NCBI GenBank assembly: GCA_033239525.1
Contig: BSYO01000015.1
Location: 15,933,713 to 15,997,712 of the forward strand
Source: Nepenthes gracilis
Taxonomy: Eukaryota > Streptophyta > Magnoliopsida > Caryophyllales > Nepenthaceae
Length of the DNA: 64,000 nucleotides
Reading direction: 5' to 3'
Shown here: positions 1 to 12,040 of the stretch, one piece after another
Numbering within the stretch: position 1 is the first letter of the stretch
Layout: each line of letters begins with the position of its first letter
Position numbers and translations under genes: made by a program
Notes under the pieces: model-generated
Seen by the model: only the letters and a program-made list of their open reading frames with translations
Database searches by the model: none
Told to the model about the DNA's origin: nothing

Positions 1-1440
1 GAAAAGTTTGTTGGAATCACTCCCGTATGGAAGTGCTATTGTGCTATTAATGTCCGAGAACGTCCTGTTAGCACGAGGACTTGTGAGCAAGATTGATGTC
101 CGAGGCCTTAGATTGAAGATGAGGACTTTGCGCAATTATTGTTCGCGAACTTGTACGCTGAGCGACCGAGGGCTCTGTGCAATATTAGCTCAAGGACTTG
201 TGTAACCGTGTGGTTTTTATAACTAACTCTTCATAATGAAATTTATTTGTAAATTAAGTATCCCGTAATTTTTTCTTATTTAAGAAGGGTTTTTTACGTA
301 AAATTTTTAGTGCATTCCTCTTCTTCCTTATTCCTTCGTGGGGTGTGTATGTTCTTGGATTGTCAGTAAGATGCCATTTTCTCCAACATGATATTCGTTG
401 CAAAGTGGGTGTCAAGTCTATCTTGATTTTGTCATTTCCACCGAGAACAAAGAACGGAAGATTCAACATACAACAGTGGTATGAGATTTTAATGGTTTTC
501 CTAGGATAAATTACCGGGTTTATCTTCGGATATAAAGATTGAATATGCTATTCAAATTATGTCAGCTACTATTCTAATTTCTAAGACTTTAGTGAATCAC
601 TCCTTCAATATTGAAAGAATTGAATGTACAATTGTAAGAATTTCTTGACGGTGGTTCATTCAATCTAGTATTTTTCCATATGGTACTTCGATATTATTCA
701 TAAAAAATGAATCAACCTATGAAATTGTGCATTGATTATTAGAAATTAAACAAAGTCAATAAAGTAGCACAGGATAGCACAATAGCTGAGCTTGAGCAAC
801 TTTTGGCAAAATTAGAGATAGCAAAGGGAGTTTTCATGTGAAAGACATTAGAGAAAGTCTTAATGCACATTTTCTAGGGACTATATGATTTTAGCCTTAA
901 AACGCGAGATAGACACCTTCATATATTATATTACCACTAAATCAGCATACTTTTAGTCTAAAATCCCGAATGGTTTAAATGTTGCTAAATTTTTATGGAA
1001 CAAATCGCGAAAACGAGTATTATTAGATAGGTCGTGCCGTGCCGGTCTTGTCCGAAAAACTAGCTCGCAGCCCGCCACGGACTGTCACCATGCAAGACGT
1101 GGGTTAGCACAAGGAGAAGCATGCCAACCAGGTGATACTCAACAAATGAGTCAACTACAATTTGCAGAGATCTCTGAATATGATACTTTTTTTTTTTTCT
1201 AAATTAGGTCATAACGTTTTGTCCATGACCGTAAACAGAACCGTAAATCCAGAAAAACTGCCAAATTTTGGTTACTTTTTATCATTACATTTTACATTTT
1301 GCCATCCAATTTTGGCTTTTGCTTGCGTTTATTTTGAAAAAGGTGGGAGAAAAAATGAAAAGGAGTTCAGATACTGACCAAATGGGCGTCCACTACTCAC
1401 ATGAATGGCAAAATATGTAATCAACTCGTCACCGAACTCG
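1..1440. other. AT-rich stretch with no supported gene
   Basis: The stretch holds no open frame with recognisable protein similarity. The first 205 bases repeat the words cgaggac and gaggacttgtg several times and look like decayed repeat DNA. At about 745-840 one frame reads a short Glu/Leu/Lys stretch that could be a retrotransposon gag scrap, but this is too short to call. Positions 1024-1140 are locally GC-rich (gtgccgtgccgg) without a recognised function. Confidence 0.4.
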
Positions 1441-1460
1441 AAACGAACAAAAAAACTCAC

Positions 1461-1502
1461 GCAATGCATGCATACACTTAGCTCCAGTACGTCTCTATAT
1501 AT
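1461..1502 (+). promoter_or_regulatory. Core promoter of LTP gene 1: RY-like element and TATA box
   Basis: The word CAATGCATGCA at 1462-1472 contains the RY core CATGCA. The same word occurs upstream of the other two LTP genes. A TATA-like tctatatat follows at 1494-1502, about 60 nt before the start codon. The 5' leader between the TATA box and the ATG is purine-rich (agagagaaag). RY elements are known B3-type transcription factor sites in seed-expressed genes; its use here is inference from position and conservation. Confidence 0.55.
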
Positions 1503-1562
1503 GTTCATTGCTAAAGAAAGAGAGAAAGAAGAAAAGTAAACTAGGGAGAGAGAGCAGTGAGA

Positions 1563-3714
1563 ATGACAAGCTTTGGTATTGGCTTCGCGGTTTTGGCCCT
1601 TTACGTAGTTGCCACGATGAACGGCGACGCAATGGTGGCAAACGGCCAATGCCAAGGTGACCTAGAAGCACTTATAACGCGGTGCGGAACTTTTGTTCAG
1701 AAGCTTGGGCCGAAGGTGCCTCCATCTCCGTCGTGTTGTGCAGTTGTTAAGACAGTTGACGTAGCCTGTGCATGCAGCCATATTACAGAGGAGGTGGGGC
1801 AGATGATTAGCTTGGAGAAAGCTGTCTACTGTGCAGCTTACTGTGGCAAACCTCTCCCCCATGGCTCTAAATGTGGGCGTAAGTTTTTCCGATCTAACAC
1901 AATCCACAGTCGTTCATGGATTGAAGCGTGGGCCATTTTACTTTCTATAACACAGTAACGCAAGCTAACTTGTAGTTCTCATTAAACCCCTTTTGAAAAA
2001 TATGCTAGGGGACTAAATCGAGCCAAGGTAGGTGACCCTTTGAAAGGCCAAGCCAGAAAAAGAACTACGCGTGTTAATATGGTTCATAAGAATAATTTAT
2101 GATGCTATAGTAAATATGTGGTTTCGAGTTTGACTCTTACTTTTGTGTGCCTGAATTTCGTACGTGTCCTCGCGATGAAGTCATGCGCTTGGAGTTCTTT
2201 GTTGGCTCTGGAAAGTGTCATCGAAACAAAGATTTGAATTATATGGAGCATCATGGTTAAATTATGAGATTTCTTTATAGGAAAATAAACTTTTAGTCGG
2301 AATATAATTTTTGTTGGTAGGTACCCATATCTATTCCATCAAAAGTTTTATGTACAAAAAGTTTTATATAGTTAATAAATTTGTACAAGATCAGAGATAT
2401 AACCCAAAAACTCAAAATAACAAAAATAAAAAACTAATAATAGAAAAATGTATTGTATGGAATTTGTTATCAAACCAAAGATTTGAATTATATGGAGCAT
2501 ATTAAATACATCATTGTCAAAATATTGGATTTCTTGGTAGGAAAATAAATTTTTAGCCGGAGTATAATTTTTTTGGATTTAGAAATACTCATATATATTC
2601 TATCAAAGCTTTTATGTACAAGAAGTTTGTGCAGTAAATAGACCTGAATAGATTTAGAAATACAACCTAATATAAAAACTTGAAATAACCAAAACAAAAA
2701 ATAAAATCGATAATAGAAAAATGAATTAAGAATTTGTTACGAATCAAAGAATACAATTATATGGAGCATGCTAAATACATCATGGTTAAATTATCTGATT
2801 TCTTCTTAAAAATTAAACATTTAGTCCGAGTATAAGCTTTTTTTAGGTAAGTAAATACTTATATTTATTCTATTAAATATATTATATATAAGAAGTTTTG
2901 TGCAACCATAGATATAGGCAGGAGCAAAGGCACAAGCCAACCCAAAAGCCTTGAATAACAGAAAAAAAAAAAAAATGGAAAGAGAAAAAAATCATCCCAT
3001 TTAATAACAAAATGATGTGAAAATCAAGAGGCAAGAGGAACACTATAGATCTATCTTGGATTAATCGACTGGAAAATATTGTTGGAAATATTTTTATCAA
3101 ATGGGAAATAATAGATGATATGAGTAGTCATATTACCATCAAATAAAGATGATAAATCAAAGAGTTAAGAATTCAATCCCTCCAAAATAAATCACACATA
3201 AAAAAAAAAAAACTCACCTTTTTTCAACCCCAGGTGGCATGATTTGAATAATTTCTTTGTTTTCTTTTCCATATTTCTTACTTCTCTCTCATAAAAGATG
3301 AGATTGGATGTCTAAGAATGAAGATGTATCTTTGAAATGTTGATGGAGATTATATTAACTTATAAATAATCAAATGCCTACCAAGTAGCAGAGCAACTCC
3401 CCTCCACTCCAATGGCGAAGGTAACCAACTTTAACTGGGTTGGATTGATCCATTATGAACTCGTATTCAATTTATTTAATCCAGCAATCACAAAATATAT
3501 AATTTTATGATGGTCGAACATTAATTCTTATACTTTCAGTAAGCATTTAACCTTGGGAATGAGTTAGTTCCATGATATTTATCGGTTTACCAAATTATAA
3601 CAGATTTAAACAAGATATAATACAAAAACAAAACTATATACGTTCTTATTTTACCTTCAGTATGACTTAATAGCTTACTTGTCTTCTGATTTTGCAGCTT
3701 ACACTGTTCCATGA
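1563..3714 (+). CDS. Secreted non-specific lipid-transfer-like protein, paralogue 1 (two exons)
   Basis: Exon 1 is 1563-1878 and exon 2 is 3698-3714; the intron 1879-3697 starts GTAAGT and ends GCAG. The product is 110 residues. Residues 1-28 form a hydrophobic signal peptide. The mature part has cysteines at 30, 41, 58-59, 69, 71, 90, 94 and 104, which is the eight-cysteine lipid-transfer/2S-albumin pattern (C, C, CC, CXC, C, C) plus one extra at 90. The tail reads KCGPYTVP. Such proteins bind lipids in a hydrophobic tunnel and act in the apoplast. The tail and spacing resemble the small plant LTP group ending CGSYTIP, a resemblance made from memory. The ATG at 1563 was chosen because it aligns with MASFGYG of the two paralogues; a GTG two codons upstream is ignored. 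The intron is about twice as long as in the paralogues because of tandem repeats. Reading through the donor would give an unrelated tail. It could instead be called a DIR1-like or type IV LTP. Confidence 0.88.
2224..3000 (+). repeat. Three tandem repeats of about 250-270 bp inside LTP gene 1 intron
   Basis: Units begin near 2224, 2472 and 2741. Each opens with a version of caaagatttgaattatatgg and carries, in the same order, gaaaataaa-ttttagtc, a ttctatcaaa word, a tatgtacaagaag word and a terminal aatagaaaaatg block. The units have drifted by substitutions and small indels, and the third is the most diverged. Together they account for most of the extra intron length compared with the two paralogues. 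Confidence 0.8.
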
Positions 3715-6700
3715 GTATTCAGAAGAGATGGGATTCCATGACAAATGCAAGCCGAGTTGGAAGAGATATCAAGAGGAATGTACTACGAATAATGCTTCTT
3801 TTAGCAGCTAGCCAGCTATGCTAATTCATAGTTTGAACTAAGAAATTAAGCTTATAAGAAGTTATCATGTTGAGTTCATATGTACCTTTCTCTTTTGCCT
3901 ATTAATAATCACCCCCAATAGTATTACAACTATATAAAAAAAAATTAATTACATCTCAAATTATGTGCTACTAAATATGTGATATTAAAAATTCTCAAAA
4001 GATATAAAATTGTTGAATTAAAACTCTATTTTAACTTTTTATATTATATACATGCCATATTTTATAAGGGATTTGACAAATATTTTTCACGCGGCATAAA
4101 ATAATTGAGAATAAATTTTTAAAATATAAAAAAATAAAAATATTTCTAAAATTTTTCTCAGTGATTATTTGAATGTTAGTAAACAGATGAAATAATTGAA
4201 CTAGTAAATGCTATTATAAAAAGAAAAAATAAGAGTTTAAAGTTTTAATGATGATAAGGTAGCTATTTAAATAATCGTTCTTCACACTCCAAGAAAACTC
4301 TTTCTAATGGTTGGAGGGTTGCTTTTTGGTCGCAAACTTTACTCTAAACATGGTGATTTTGTCCAATTGACAACTTACCAATTCTCATATTTTGTTTCCT
4401 AATAGATGTTGCCTTTCAACTTTTTTGGGAGCTACCCTATTAAATGTATCAATCATGTCATTTTTATTATCTTTTAGCAATTGGCCAAGTGTTTTCTTTC
4501 TTAAAGTGTTTTATATGCTTTTTTTTTTTATACAAATATCATATCAATTTCTATATGATTTTATAATCTTTCTAATAGACTTACTCATCAACGGTTTATG
4601 CTTAACCACGTAATTCTGTCAGCCGCCCAAGCATGACCATTTATTTGTGTCGAAAAAATTAGCCTATTTTTCAAAGCTTGATTGTTTTCATATAATATTT
4701 TGAGAGCTCATATTCTCTGCCTAAAGTTTGACCAATTCGTCCTAGAGACCACCTAACTTTCTTTAAACTCAATCAACCAGGTAAAAAGTTTGACCTGGCT
4801 CGATCATTGCGGTCAAAAGGTTAGAGATCATGATAATATTATCTCAATTTTTGAAGTAGCTCCTAAATCTTTGCTGCCACTTAATCTAATAACCTAATGA
4901 CCAATCGATCGAACTTAAATGTAACAATTTCGGAACCCCCATAACACCCAAACCAATTGATTATCGGTAGTTGCGTTTTGATCTAACAAAACTCTAACTT
5001 GTGGTGTAACCTTGCATTTTAAGAACATAGGTGGGAATGGATGTGGAATCCACCATTAGTTATTTTCATTTTGTCTTCATTGATAACGAGTACGAGCTTT
5101 ACTATCCCTTTTTACTAATTATTAATCTCATAAAGTAAAAAAAAATTATAATGTTAATGTTATTTCTACATCAATTAATCTATCTATAAATATACACCAG
5201 TAACAGGTCTAAGTCACTTACATTTTACAATGCCAAGTAATGACGTGATGAAACGTCGCGATTCGATCATTTTAAGGTGGGATTTTATTATAATTCTGGT
5301 TTTAATATTTTTTTATATAAAGGAAGATAAAACAATTTTAGTAGCATATTAAGGATCAATATTTATAATATCTTGTCACAATATAATAAAAAACAACATT
5401 TTGCTCGTAAAATTATATAAATTATAATTAGTATTTGCTAAAAAAATTATATAAATTACGAGTTATAAATTTATATAATCAGAATCATAACCTATCGTTT
5501 ATTTTGAAAATTATAGTGACTAATTTCCTAGAGACAAACCGAATAGTGCAAATTAAATTGTCATAGTTAAAAGGCAAAAATCATATTAGAATATGAGCTT
5601 TAAAAAAAAAAATCTATAATCCACCTAACCGTAGAATTAGGGCATCAAATTTTATTTATTTATTTATTTATATTCAAATTTTATTTTATTTATTTCCCGA
5701 TCAAATTTTGAATGGGAGGATCTAAAGAATAATAATTAAATCGTGAAAATACCTTTTAAATATGAAAATTATTTTACGTTTGAATTTTATATTGAATGAA
5801 TACTAGTAGTAAAAAAATTAAAAAATAAATATTTTTAATTATTTTATATATTGAAATATCTACTATTAAATTAAAATTTAACGGTGCAAAGAGAAGTCAA
5901 TGTCAATAAGACTACTAAAGTAGGTTAAAAATTAAGAGAAATTAACCCTTTTTTAATAAATTTGGTGATAAAAAGGAAATATAAATATTAATTTTCTGAT
6001 AATATAGCCTAAAAGGACGATGCAAAAATTAGATAAATCAAAAATGACGAAAATTAGGAACAAAAATCATGACTTTTTTAGCATTAATTACCATAAAATT
6101 TTCTAACACCATAATTCGAATGACAAGAAAATGATGCGAAAAATACATTTTTTAATGAATTTTCACATTGGCAGGGTCAGAGGGCCCTTCTATCTATGCA
6201 ACTTCTCTAAGGCACGTACGACCGTTGGATTTAAAATAATTTAATGACGTTTATTTAATATTTTTTTTTATAAAATAAAATAATTTTTTTAATTTTTTTC
6301 CCAATATTAAAATACTTATGCTATAAAAAATAAAAAATATAATTATTATTATTATATTTTTTAAAAATTTTTGGATCTTAAATTTAAACCGTTAAATTTT
6401 TATTTATTTAACATATTGAATTAACTGTTAGATAAATAAATAATAAAAATTAAATAATTATTTATAAAATTTTATTATATATTTATCTAATTTTTAATTA
6501 TTTCGATCATGTACATATGAGAGGCCTCTCCGGTAAATAGGCTCTAATCTGTCTCGTTGGAAGGGACCTTTGAGTGATTTATTTTTTATTTAAGTAATAC
6601 AAACTTAGTAGATGTAGCTACAATTAATACATGAGAAATTTAACTTGGATAATATTAGCTAAATAGTTATTGGAACAAAACAAAGAGAAAATTCACCTAG

Positions 6701-7116
6701 CCAATGCTAATCGCTTGACTGAACGCATACTATAGCATCAAGTACTCTTTTAAAGCTACAGCTTACAATACGAGTCCAAAATATTATTTTAGTCGGTATA
6801 AATTTAATTAAATTGATAAATTTTTAATATTAATTTTTTATTAAGTCAAAAGTTAAGTATTAAATCGAAATGGATTAATTTCAAGTGATGATTGACATGA
6901 GCCTAACTCATACATGAATATATTTTAGATAGAATAGCTGTGTCTGAAGTGCGATTAACTAACGTTTGTGCGTATTTAAACCAGAATGTTAACACCTGAA
7001 ATACGCCTGTTAGGCATTCATGTGCAATATAGAATTTATCTTTACACCTAAATTATGCCTAACCGGTGGACGTGCACCAGTTTATTATAAATAGGCCCTC
7101 TAGCTAGTTTTAACTC
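3715..7116. other. AT-rich intergenic DNA with no supported gene
   Basis: This 3.4 kb holds the presumed 3' UTR of LTP gene 1 (to about 3920), then strongly AT-rich sequence with poly-A and poly-T runs and a TTTA microsatellite near 5655-5675. No reading frame has recognisable similarity. A member of the 13-15 kb repeat family lies at about 6540-6790. Confidence 0.5.
6540..6790. repeat. Degenerate member of the 13-15 kb repeat family
   Basis: The run of words (tttgagtgattta, ttagtagatgtagc, atacatgagaaattta, ctcttttaaagc, agcttacaa) recurs in the same order at about 13600-13830 and, more weakly, at 13130-13310. No terminal repeats or target-site duplication are clear, so the class is unknown. 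Confidence 0.5.
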
Positions 7117-7699
7117 TGATAGGGATACTAGTAGTGGCTTGGCCCACGAAGGAGAAAACGACCCAAATATTCAGCGGCCCATTTCTATTCGGACGGTCAA
7201 CGTTGCCGTTGACCAGACAAAACTCAAGTGAGCCAACAGAGACTCAAGATCAGAACAGCTCATCAAGGCCTAGAACAGTCGACGCTCTCAAATGCCCACA
7301 AAAGCCCTCAAGTGAGTTTAAACTCTCAGAAGCTCTCTAACTCACTTGAGCCTCCTAGTATTCTCATCTCTCTCTCTGCTACTAGTTCCCTGCGACCTCA
7401 GTACTTAGAGAAACTGGTCCTCACGAGCAATTACAAAATCACTCTTCGAACGAGTGCACCCCCACTTACAAGCACTCTCATTACATCATTTCAGCATGCC
7501 ATCCATCCACCTTCTATTCTTTCAGAAGTCCAATCACTGATTTGAACGTCAGAGTATTTTTTATAGGACAAAATTTTACCGTCACCTGACCTCTTATTTC
7601 AAATTATGGTGTATAGGATCCAAAACTCTACGAATGGAGATCGAAATCTAATGAACAACTTGACCCAAATATGTTTAAATTTGAATCCAAGACGCATCT
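7117..7699 (+). repeat. 5' LTR of the gypsy element, internally deleted
   Basis: The ends match the LTR at 11057-12040: the start (TGATAGGGATACTAGTAG), the middle block ctctctaactca...gagcc, the ccccacttacaagcactctc block and the end gcatc. About 0.4 kb present in the 3' LTR is missing here, with the junction close to 7283 (gtcgacgctctcaaatgc). The missing part includes the likely promoter of the 3' copy. Confidence 0.85.
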
Positions 7700-7717
7700 T
7701 TGGCGCCATCTGTGAGA
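7700..7717 (+). other. Primer-binding site of the gypsy element
   Basis: The sequence TTGGCGCCATCTGTGAG directly after the LTR is the form commonly seen as a primer-binding site in plant Ty3/gypsy elements (TGGCGCC core, complementary to a tRNA 3' end). It fixes the orientation as + and the LTR end. Confidence 0.8.
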
Positions 7718-8259
7718 AGCTAACAAAAAGCCAACCACTTTAATCCTCACAACCACTCTTATCTTCTAAGTCAGTACCATCAATTGAAATGGTAAATACC
7801 ATACCCAAGCTAGGATTTTTGCTAGAGATACTGCCTCCCTAACCAGGACCACTCTGCTGGTAACCTGGACGGAGGGGGCACCCACACCGTTTTTTCAAAA
7901 CCTGGTGGATCAGGTGAGTAATATGTCTAGAATGCTTTAGATGCTCTACACCAGCCAAGGCAAGAAAGAAGGGGCTTCGCCCTCCTCAGTTTCCGTTCCA
8001 ACCCCCAGGAGAGGAGGCCAGAGAAAGAAAAAGTTGGCCAAGAAGGCTACAAGATTGGACAACTGACATGCTCCAAAGGCCTCCAACACCCAGAGTCGTC
8101 TAAGGCTAGAAGGGTTTTAGGTAATAGGACTCCGGATGAGAGTCCAGAGAGAAGGAATCCCCCATACTCCTGAGAAGAGTCAAGGCTTTAGCTTCAAGAG
8201 GGAGCCTCCAGGATTGACCGATCCCCCAGCGACAGTAGTAGGCCAACTACACGCCGCAC

Positions 8260-9060
8260 TGCTGAAAGAACGAAGTTGAAAACCTATCTCAACTCCAAGA
8301 GATCTGAGAACGCCACCCAAGTAGAGGCAAAGGTCGAGAAGATCTGGAACTGCATGTTCAAAGATAATGACAAACATTCTGCTGATCTGGAGAGATCTCC
8401 CTTCACTGCTGACATCTTGAACCGTCCATTGCCGACCAAGTTTAAAATGTTAGCACTTGATTCTTATGATGGGAGCGCTGATCCCATGGATCACTTCCGC
8501 ACTCATCATAGTCTCCAATGCCTAGAAGATTCGGCAATGTGCCGGTACTTCCTCTCACATTAAAGGAGGATGCCCGGATCTAATTCCACTGGCTTCCCAT
8601 GAATTCAATCCGGAGCTTCCGTTGGCTCATTGATCTCTTCCTGACTTAGTACACTTCCAGCCACCGGGAAGAGAAGCAATTGTGGCATATCTCCCATATC
8701 AACCAGAGACAGGGAGAGAACTCGAGGAAGTTCCTAGATCTCTTTGCAATAGAGGCTAGAAGGATTCCCAAGTTCACTAAGGATATGAAGTTTGTCAGTT
8801 TCTTATCTACTTTGACGCACGATGACTTATTTAAGTACCTAACCCACAAGAATCTATAAACCTTTCAAGAAGTGGAGTCCATCACCAGAGCCTACACAGC
8901 CGCTAAAGAGGTTAACCAAGCAAAGCGTCCTGAGAGGATCGACCAGCCTCGCTCTTTTTCGGCCGAGGGGAAGAGGAAGAACAATGGCAGCGACAATCCC
9001 CACCAGAAGCAGCACAACGCCGGAGCAGTGGATCGCAAGAATTATAGACCAATCAACAAG
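8260..9060 (+). pseudogene. Degenerate gypsy gag
   Basis: One frame at 8276-8563 gives the typical plant gypsy gag core: SPFTADI, RPLPTKFKM, SYDGSADPMDHF and MCRYF. A shifted frame continues with WLPMNSIRSF, LWHISHINQRQGE, FLDLF and DDLFKYL up to about 9060. At least one frameshift and three in-frame stops (for example TAA after DARI, TAG after DLFLT) break it. Capsid-forming function is therefore lost. Confidence 0.85.
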
Positions 9061-9210
9061 ATTTCTCTCAACGACACATGGGCCAATATCCTCACACAAA
9101 TCCATGGTAAAAAGTTCCATGGTAAAAAGCATGGCAATTCAAAGTTATAAACCTAGTCTTACAAAGTATAGAAGTTACGGGAAAGACAACCAATCGGAAT
9201 AAAATATTTT

Positions 9211-9336
9211 TCGAATTGGGAAGGCCCGTTTCTAGTCTCAATCGTTATGCGGAATGGAGTATACAAACTTTGAACCCAGAACGACAAATTGGTCCCATGG
9301 ATGTGAAATGTGATCCACCTAAAACATTACTTCTAG
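9211..9336 (+). pseudogene. Remnant of the gypsy integrase C-terminal end
   Basis: The frame reads SNWEGPFLVS, RNGVYKL, stop, then a piece ending HLKHYF. This matches the conserved C-terminal tail of plant gypsy polyproteins (NWEGP...GAY.L...LKRYY pattern). It follows gag by only about 150 bp, so most of pol has been deleted. A direct repeat of ccatggtaaaaag at about 9103 and 9118 sits beside the deletion point. Confidence 0.75.
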
Positions 9337-9539
9337 TGAAGACCTAGGTAAGACATCTATATGACATGAGTATACTTGTAACATATATTGTCATTAATAA
9401 ATGAAAAATTATTTTTCATTTACATTACATCTTGCACCTCTTTTCTTTCTTTTTCTTTTCCATATGAATGCACTCTTGTAGGTTATACAAAATAAATGAC
9501 TTAGACTGCCCTTAACTTGAGCGGATTTTTACCCACTCA

Positions 9540-9715
9540 TAATTAAACCCTAGTCATCCAAGCAACCAATGAGCGGTCGAATTAAACACTGATCATCCAG
9601 GTGGTCCAAAAGTGATCGGATTAAACTTTTTACCATCCAGCAGCCCATAAGCGGTTGAATTAAACATTGGTCATCTATGTGGCCCACTCGCGGTCTAGTT
9701 CCAAACCTTGTGGGG
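9540..9715 (+). repeat. Degenerate ~60-bp minisatellite in the gypsy element
   Basis: Units of about 55-60 bp repeat the frame gcggt-gaattaaac-ctgatcatccag-tggcc. About three units can be followed. Non-coding tandem repeats between pol and the 3' LTR are common in plant gypsy elements. Confidence 0.65.
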
Positions 9716-10609
9716 TTTAAACAGCACATGTGACGACCTCCTCCACCAAGAGGTAATGCTGTCAGTCTACAACGGTCAACACCTCAGGAGCAAGGTGTTT
9801 TGCCCAAAAGCTAGCCACCCAAGATCATACATGGACAGCGCCACCCAAGCCTCAACTCATGCTCGAGTATTAAACCGGCTTGATACAATATCAGGATTCA
9901 CCATAATGCCTCCTCAATGGCTCAAGTCCATTTGAGAGCACAACAAATGTCTACGATGTGGCGAGATGGATGGCCAACTTGTACAATGTACACTGAGCAG
10001 GCCGGGTAATACAAATAATAAATAACTAAAGGAACAAAGGTAATAAAAGGCATTTGCGTGAAATCATGCGATGGGAACCTAAAGGGTCTTGAAGATATCG
10101 AGCAGCTTCCTCTAGGGACAGGAAGGTGAAACCCACTACTCAGATGAGTTTCGTATATAGTGATGTAGCCTTCGAGAGGATAGCAGGCCCTATCCAACTC
10201 ACTGGGCATTATAAAAATAATATCACAGGGGATGTTAAACTCCACGTACAATTCTCTCACCCTACTAGTAGAAATTACAGAAGTGGTCTCCAACATAAAA
10301 GAAGTCATGGAAGGGAGAGTGAAAAGAGTAGCAGGTACTTGGAAATTTTAGAAAATGAAAGCGTAAAAATTTGAACGGGACAGGCTAATTTTATGAAGGC
10401 ACGCAGCCATTGGAGTAAGGCAGCGCTTCGAAAGGATATGCCCATTATTACGACACGTGTCACTTTCGGAGAGGGTGCAATCGAATCAGATCTTCTGGTG
10501 AATTAATTACCGGTATCGCAAATTCAATGCATAATGACATGTGGAAAACTTTTTGATTGACAATCCGGTGGCGTGATGGTGCGTTGGTTCAATTTCCCTA
10601 AGTTCTCCA

Positions 10610-10905
10610 AATTTTTATCAAAATGGTCAACGCTGCTCTTCCTACTCATTTCTCCGGATTCTTATCAGAATGGTTAATGAATCCGGTCAACGCTACTCTT
10701 CCTACTCTATTCTTCAGATTCTAACAAGGATGGTTTACGAATCTGGTCAATGCTACTCTTCCTACTCAGTTCTCCAGATTCTAGCAAGGATGGTCAACTA
10801 ATCTAGTCAACGCTTCGCTTTCTACTTGGTTCTTTGGATCTTACCAGAACGGTCAATGAATCCGATCAACACTTCCTACAACTTTGTTCTTCGGATCTCG
10901 TCTTT
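10610..10905 (+). repeat. ~60-bp minisatellite, five units
   Basis: Units start near 10622, 10683, 10742, 10802 and 10861. Each carries ggtcaacgct, then cttcctactc, then a ttctccggattct word and a caagaatggt word. The last unit is the most diverged. The array lies about 150 bp before the polypurine tract. Confidence 0.85.
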
Positions 10906-11044
10906 ACAGTCAGCAATCGTAAACAACGTGATCAACAGTCCAAGAGCCATAGCTAATTTCCTTACCGAACCGTCTCGAGCAAGTTGCCCAACCAAAACTA
11001 TCCTATCATAAACATATTGGATGCTGGAATCCTAGACCACCAGC

Positions 11045-11056
11045 ATGGGGGGCCAG
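11045..11056 (+). other. Polypurine tract of the gypsy element
   Basis: The purine-rich word atggggggccag immediately precedes the TG start of the 3' LTR, the expected place for plus-strand priming. It is interrupted by cc near its end. Confidence 0.6.
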
Positions 11057-12040
11057 TGATGGGGACACTAGTAGTGGGCTGACCCACGAAGGAAGAAATG
11101 ACTCAAATTTTTAGCGGCCCATTTCTGCCTAAACGGTCAACGCTACCATTGTCCAGACAAAACTCAAATGAGTTAGCAGAGGTCCAAAAGGGCCATCAAG
11201 ACCTAAAACGGTCAACGCTTCTGTTGACTCTAAAGTGGCCAGTAAATCGGATGGGCCAAAGGGCACACGTGGACCAGGTATCGATTGGTCCACGTGTCCG
11301 TTCTTAAGCGATAACACCCGTCTCCCCAAATTTTTCACATATCCAAAGAAGGCAAGTTTTACTGTAACGGTCACCTCCAAAATCAAAGTGCATCCCAAGA
11401 GGAAGGCACCAGAATCTACGCATAGTCTGTTAAAAATCCTAACAGTTATAAAACGCAAAAAGAATGAGATCATCCTCTTTGACCGTTACAGTCAGAAACG
11501 GCAATCACGCCTATATCGGAAAGGTAACGAACCCCAACAAAGTACGAGTATCAAACCCCTCTGCGTTTGGAAGGCAGCCCAAGGCTGTGATTATAAGAGG
11601 CCATGGCAGCTTCCTCCAGAGACACGCTCTAAAACTCCCACAAAAACCCTTGAAGAAGCTCAAGCTCTCAAAAACTCTCTAACTCACTCGAGCCACCTAG
11701 TGCTCTCATCTCTTTCTTTGCTACTAGTTTCCTGCGAACTCAGTCCTTAGAGAAACAGCTCCTCACGAGTAATTATGAAATCACTCTTCCAACAAGTGCA
11801 CCCCCACTTACAAGCACTCTCCTTGCATCATTTCAACATTCATTGCATCCACTTTCTATTCTTTATAAGGTCAATCACTGATTTGAGCGTCGAAATATTT
11901 TCAGTGGGATAAAATTTTAGCGTCACCTGACCTCTTATTTCAAGTTGTGGTGTATAGAACCCAAAACTCAGCAAACGAAGATCAAAATCTAACGGACAAT
12001 TCGACCCAAATCTATTCAAATTTGGATCTATAACGCATCA
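11057..12040 (+). repeat. 3' LTR of the gypsy element
   Basis: This 984-bp LTR is the fuller copy. It keeps a central segment (about 11226-11630) lacking in the 5' LTR, with TATA-like ttataaaacgc at about 11446 and ttataagaggcc at about 11590. A 171-codon frame across it is not a gene. Confidence 0.85.

Larger units (their letters stand above)
7117..12040 (+). mobile_element. Non-autonomous Ty3/gypsy LTR retrotransposon
   Basis: The order is LTR, primer-binding site, gag, a remnant of the integrase end, minisatellite DNA, polypurine tract, LTR, so the element is structurally complete but lacks protease, reverse transcriptase, RNase H and most of integrase. The LTRs begin TGATAGGGATAC and TGATGGGGACAC. 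The flanking pentamers AACTC (7112-7116) and AGCTC (12041-12045) differ by one base and are a plausible target-site duplication. The coding parts carry several stops. It probably moved with proteins supplied by a relative and is now inactive. Confidence 0.88.

Noticed and set aside
1329..1655. A 108-codon frame on the - strand
   Set aside because: It is antisense to the promoter and signal-peptide part of LTP gene 1 and is not conserved as a frame at the paralogues.
9540..10905. Regularly spaced repeats that might suggest a CRISPR-like array
   Set aside because: The units are ~60-bp diverged minisatellites without unique spacers, inside a plant gypsy element.
11235..11750. A 171-codon frame on the + strand
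   Set aside because: It spans the 3' LTR of the gypsy element and has no counterpart in the 5' LTR or similarity to gag or pol.
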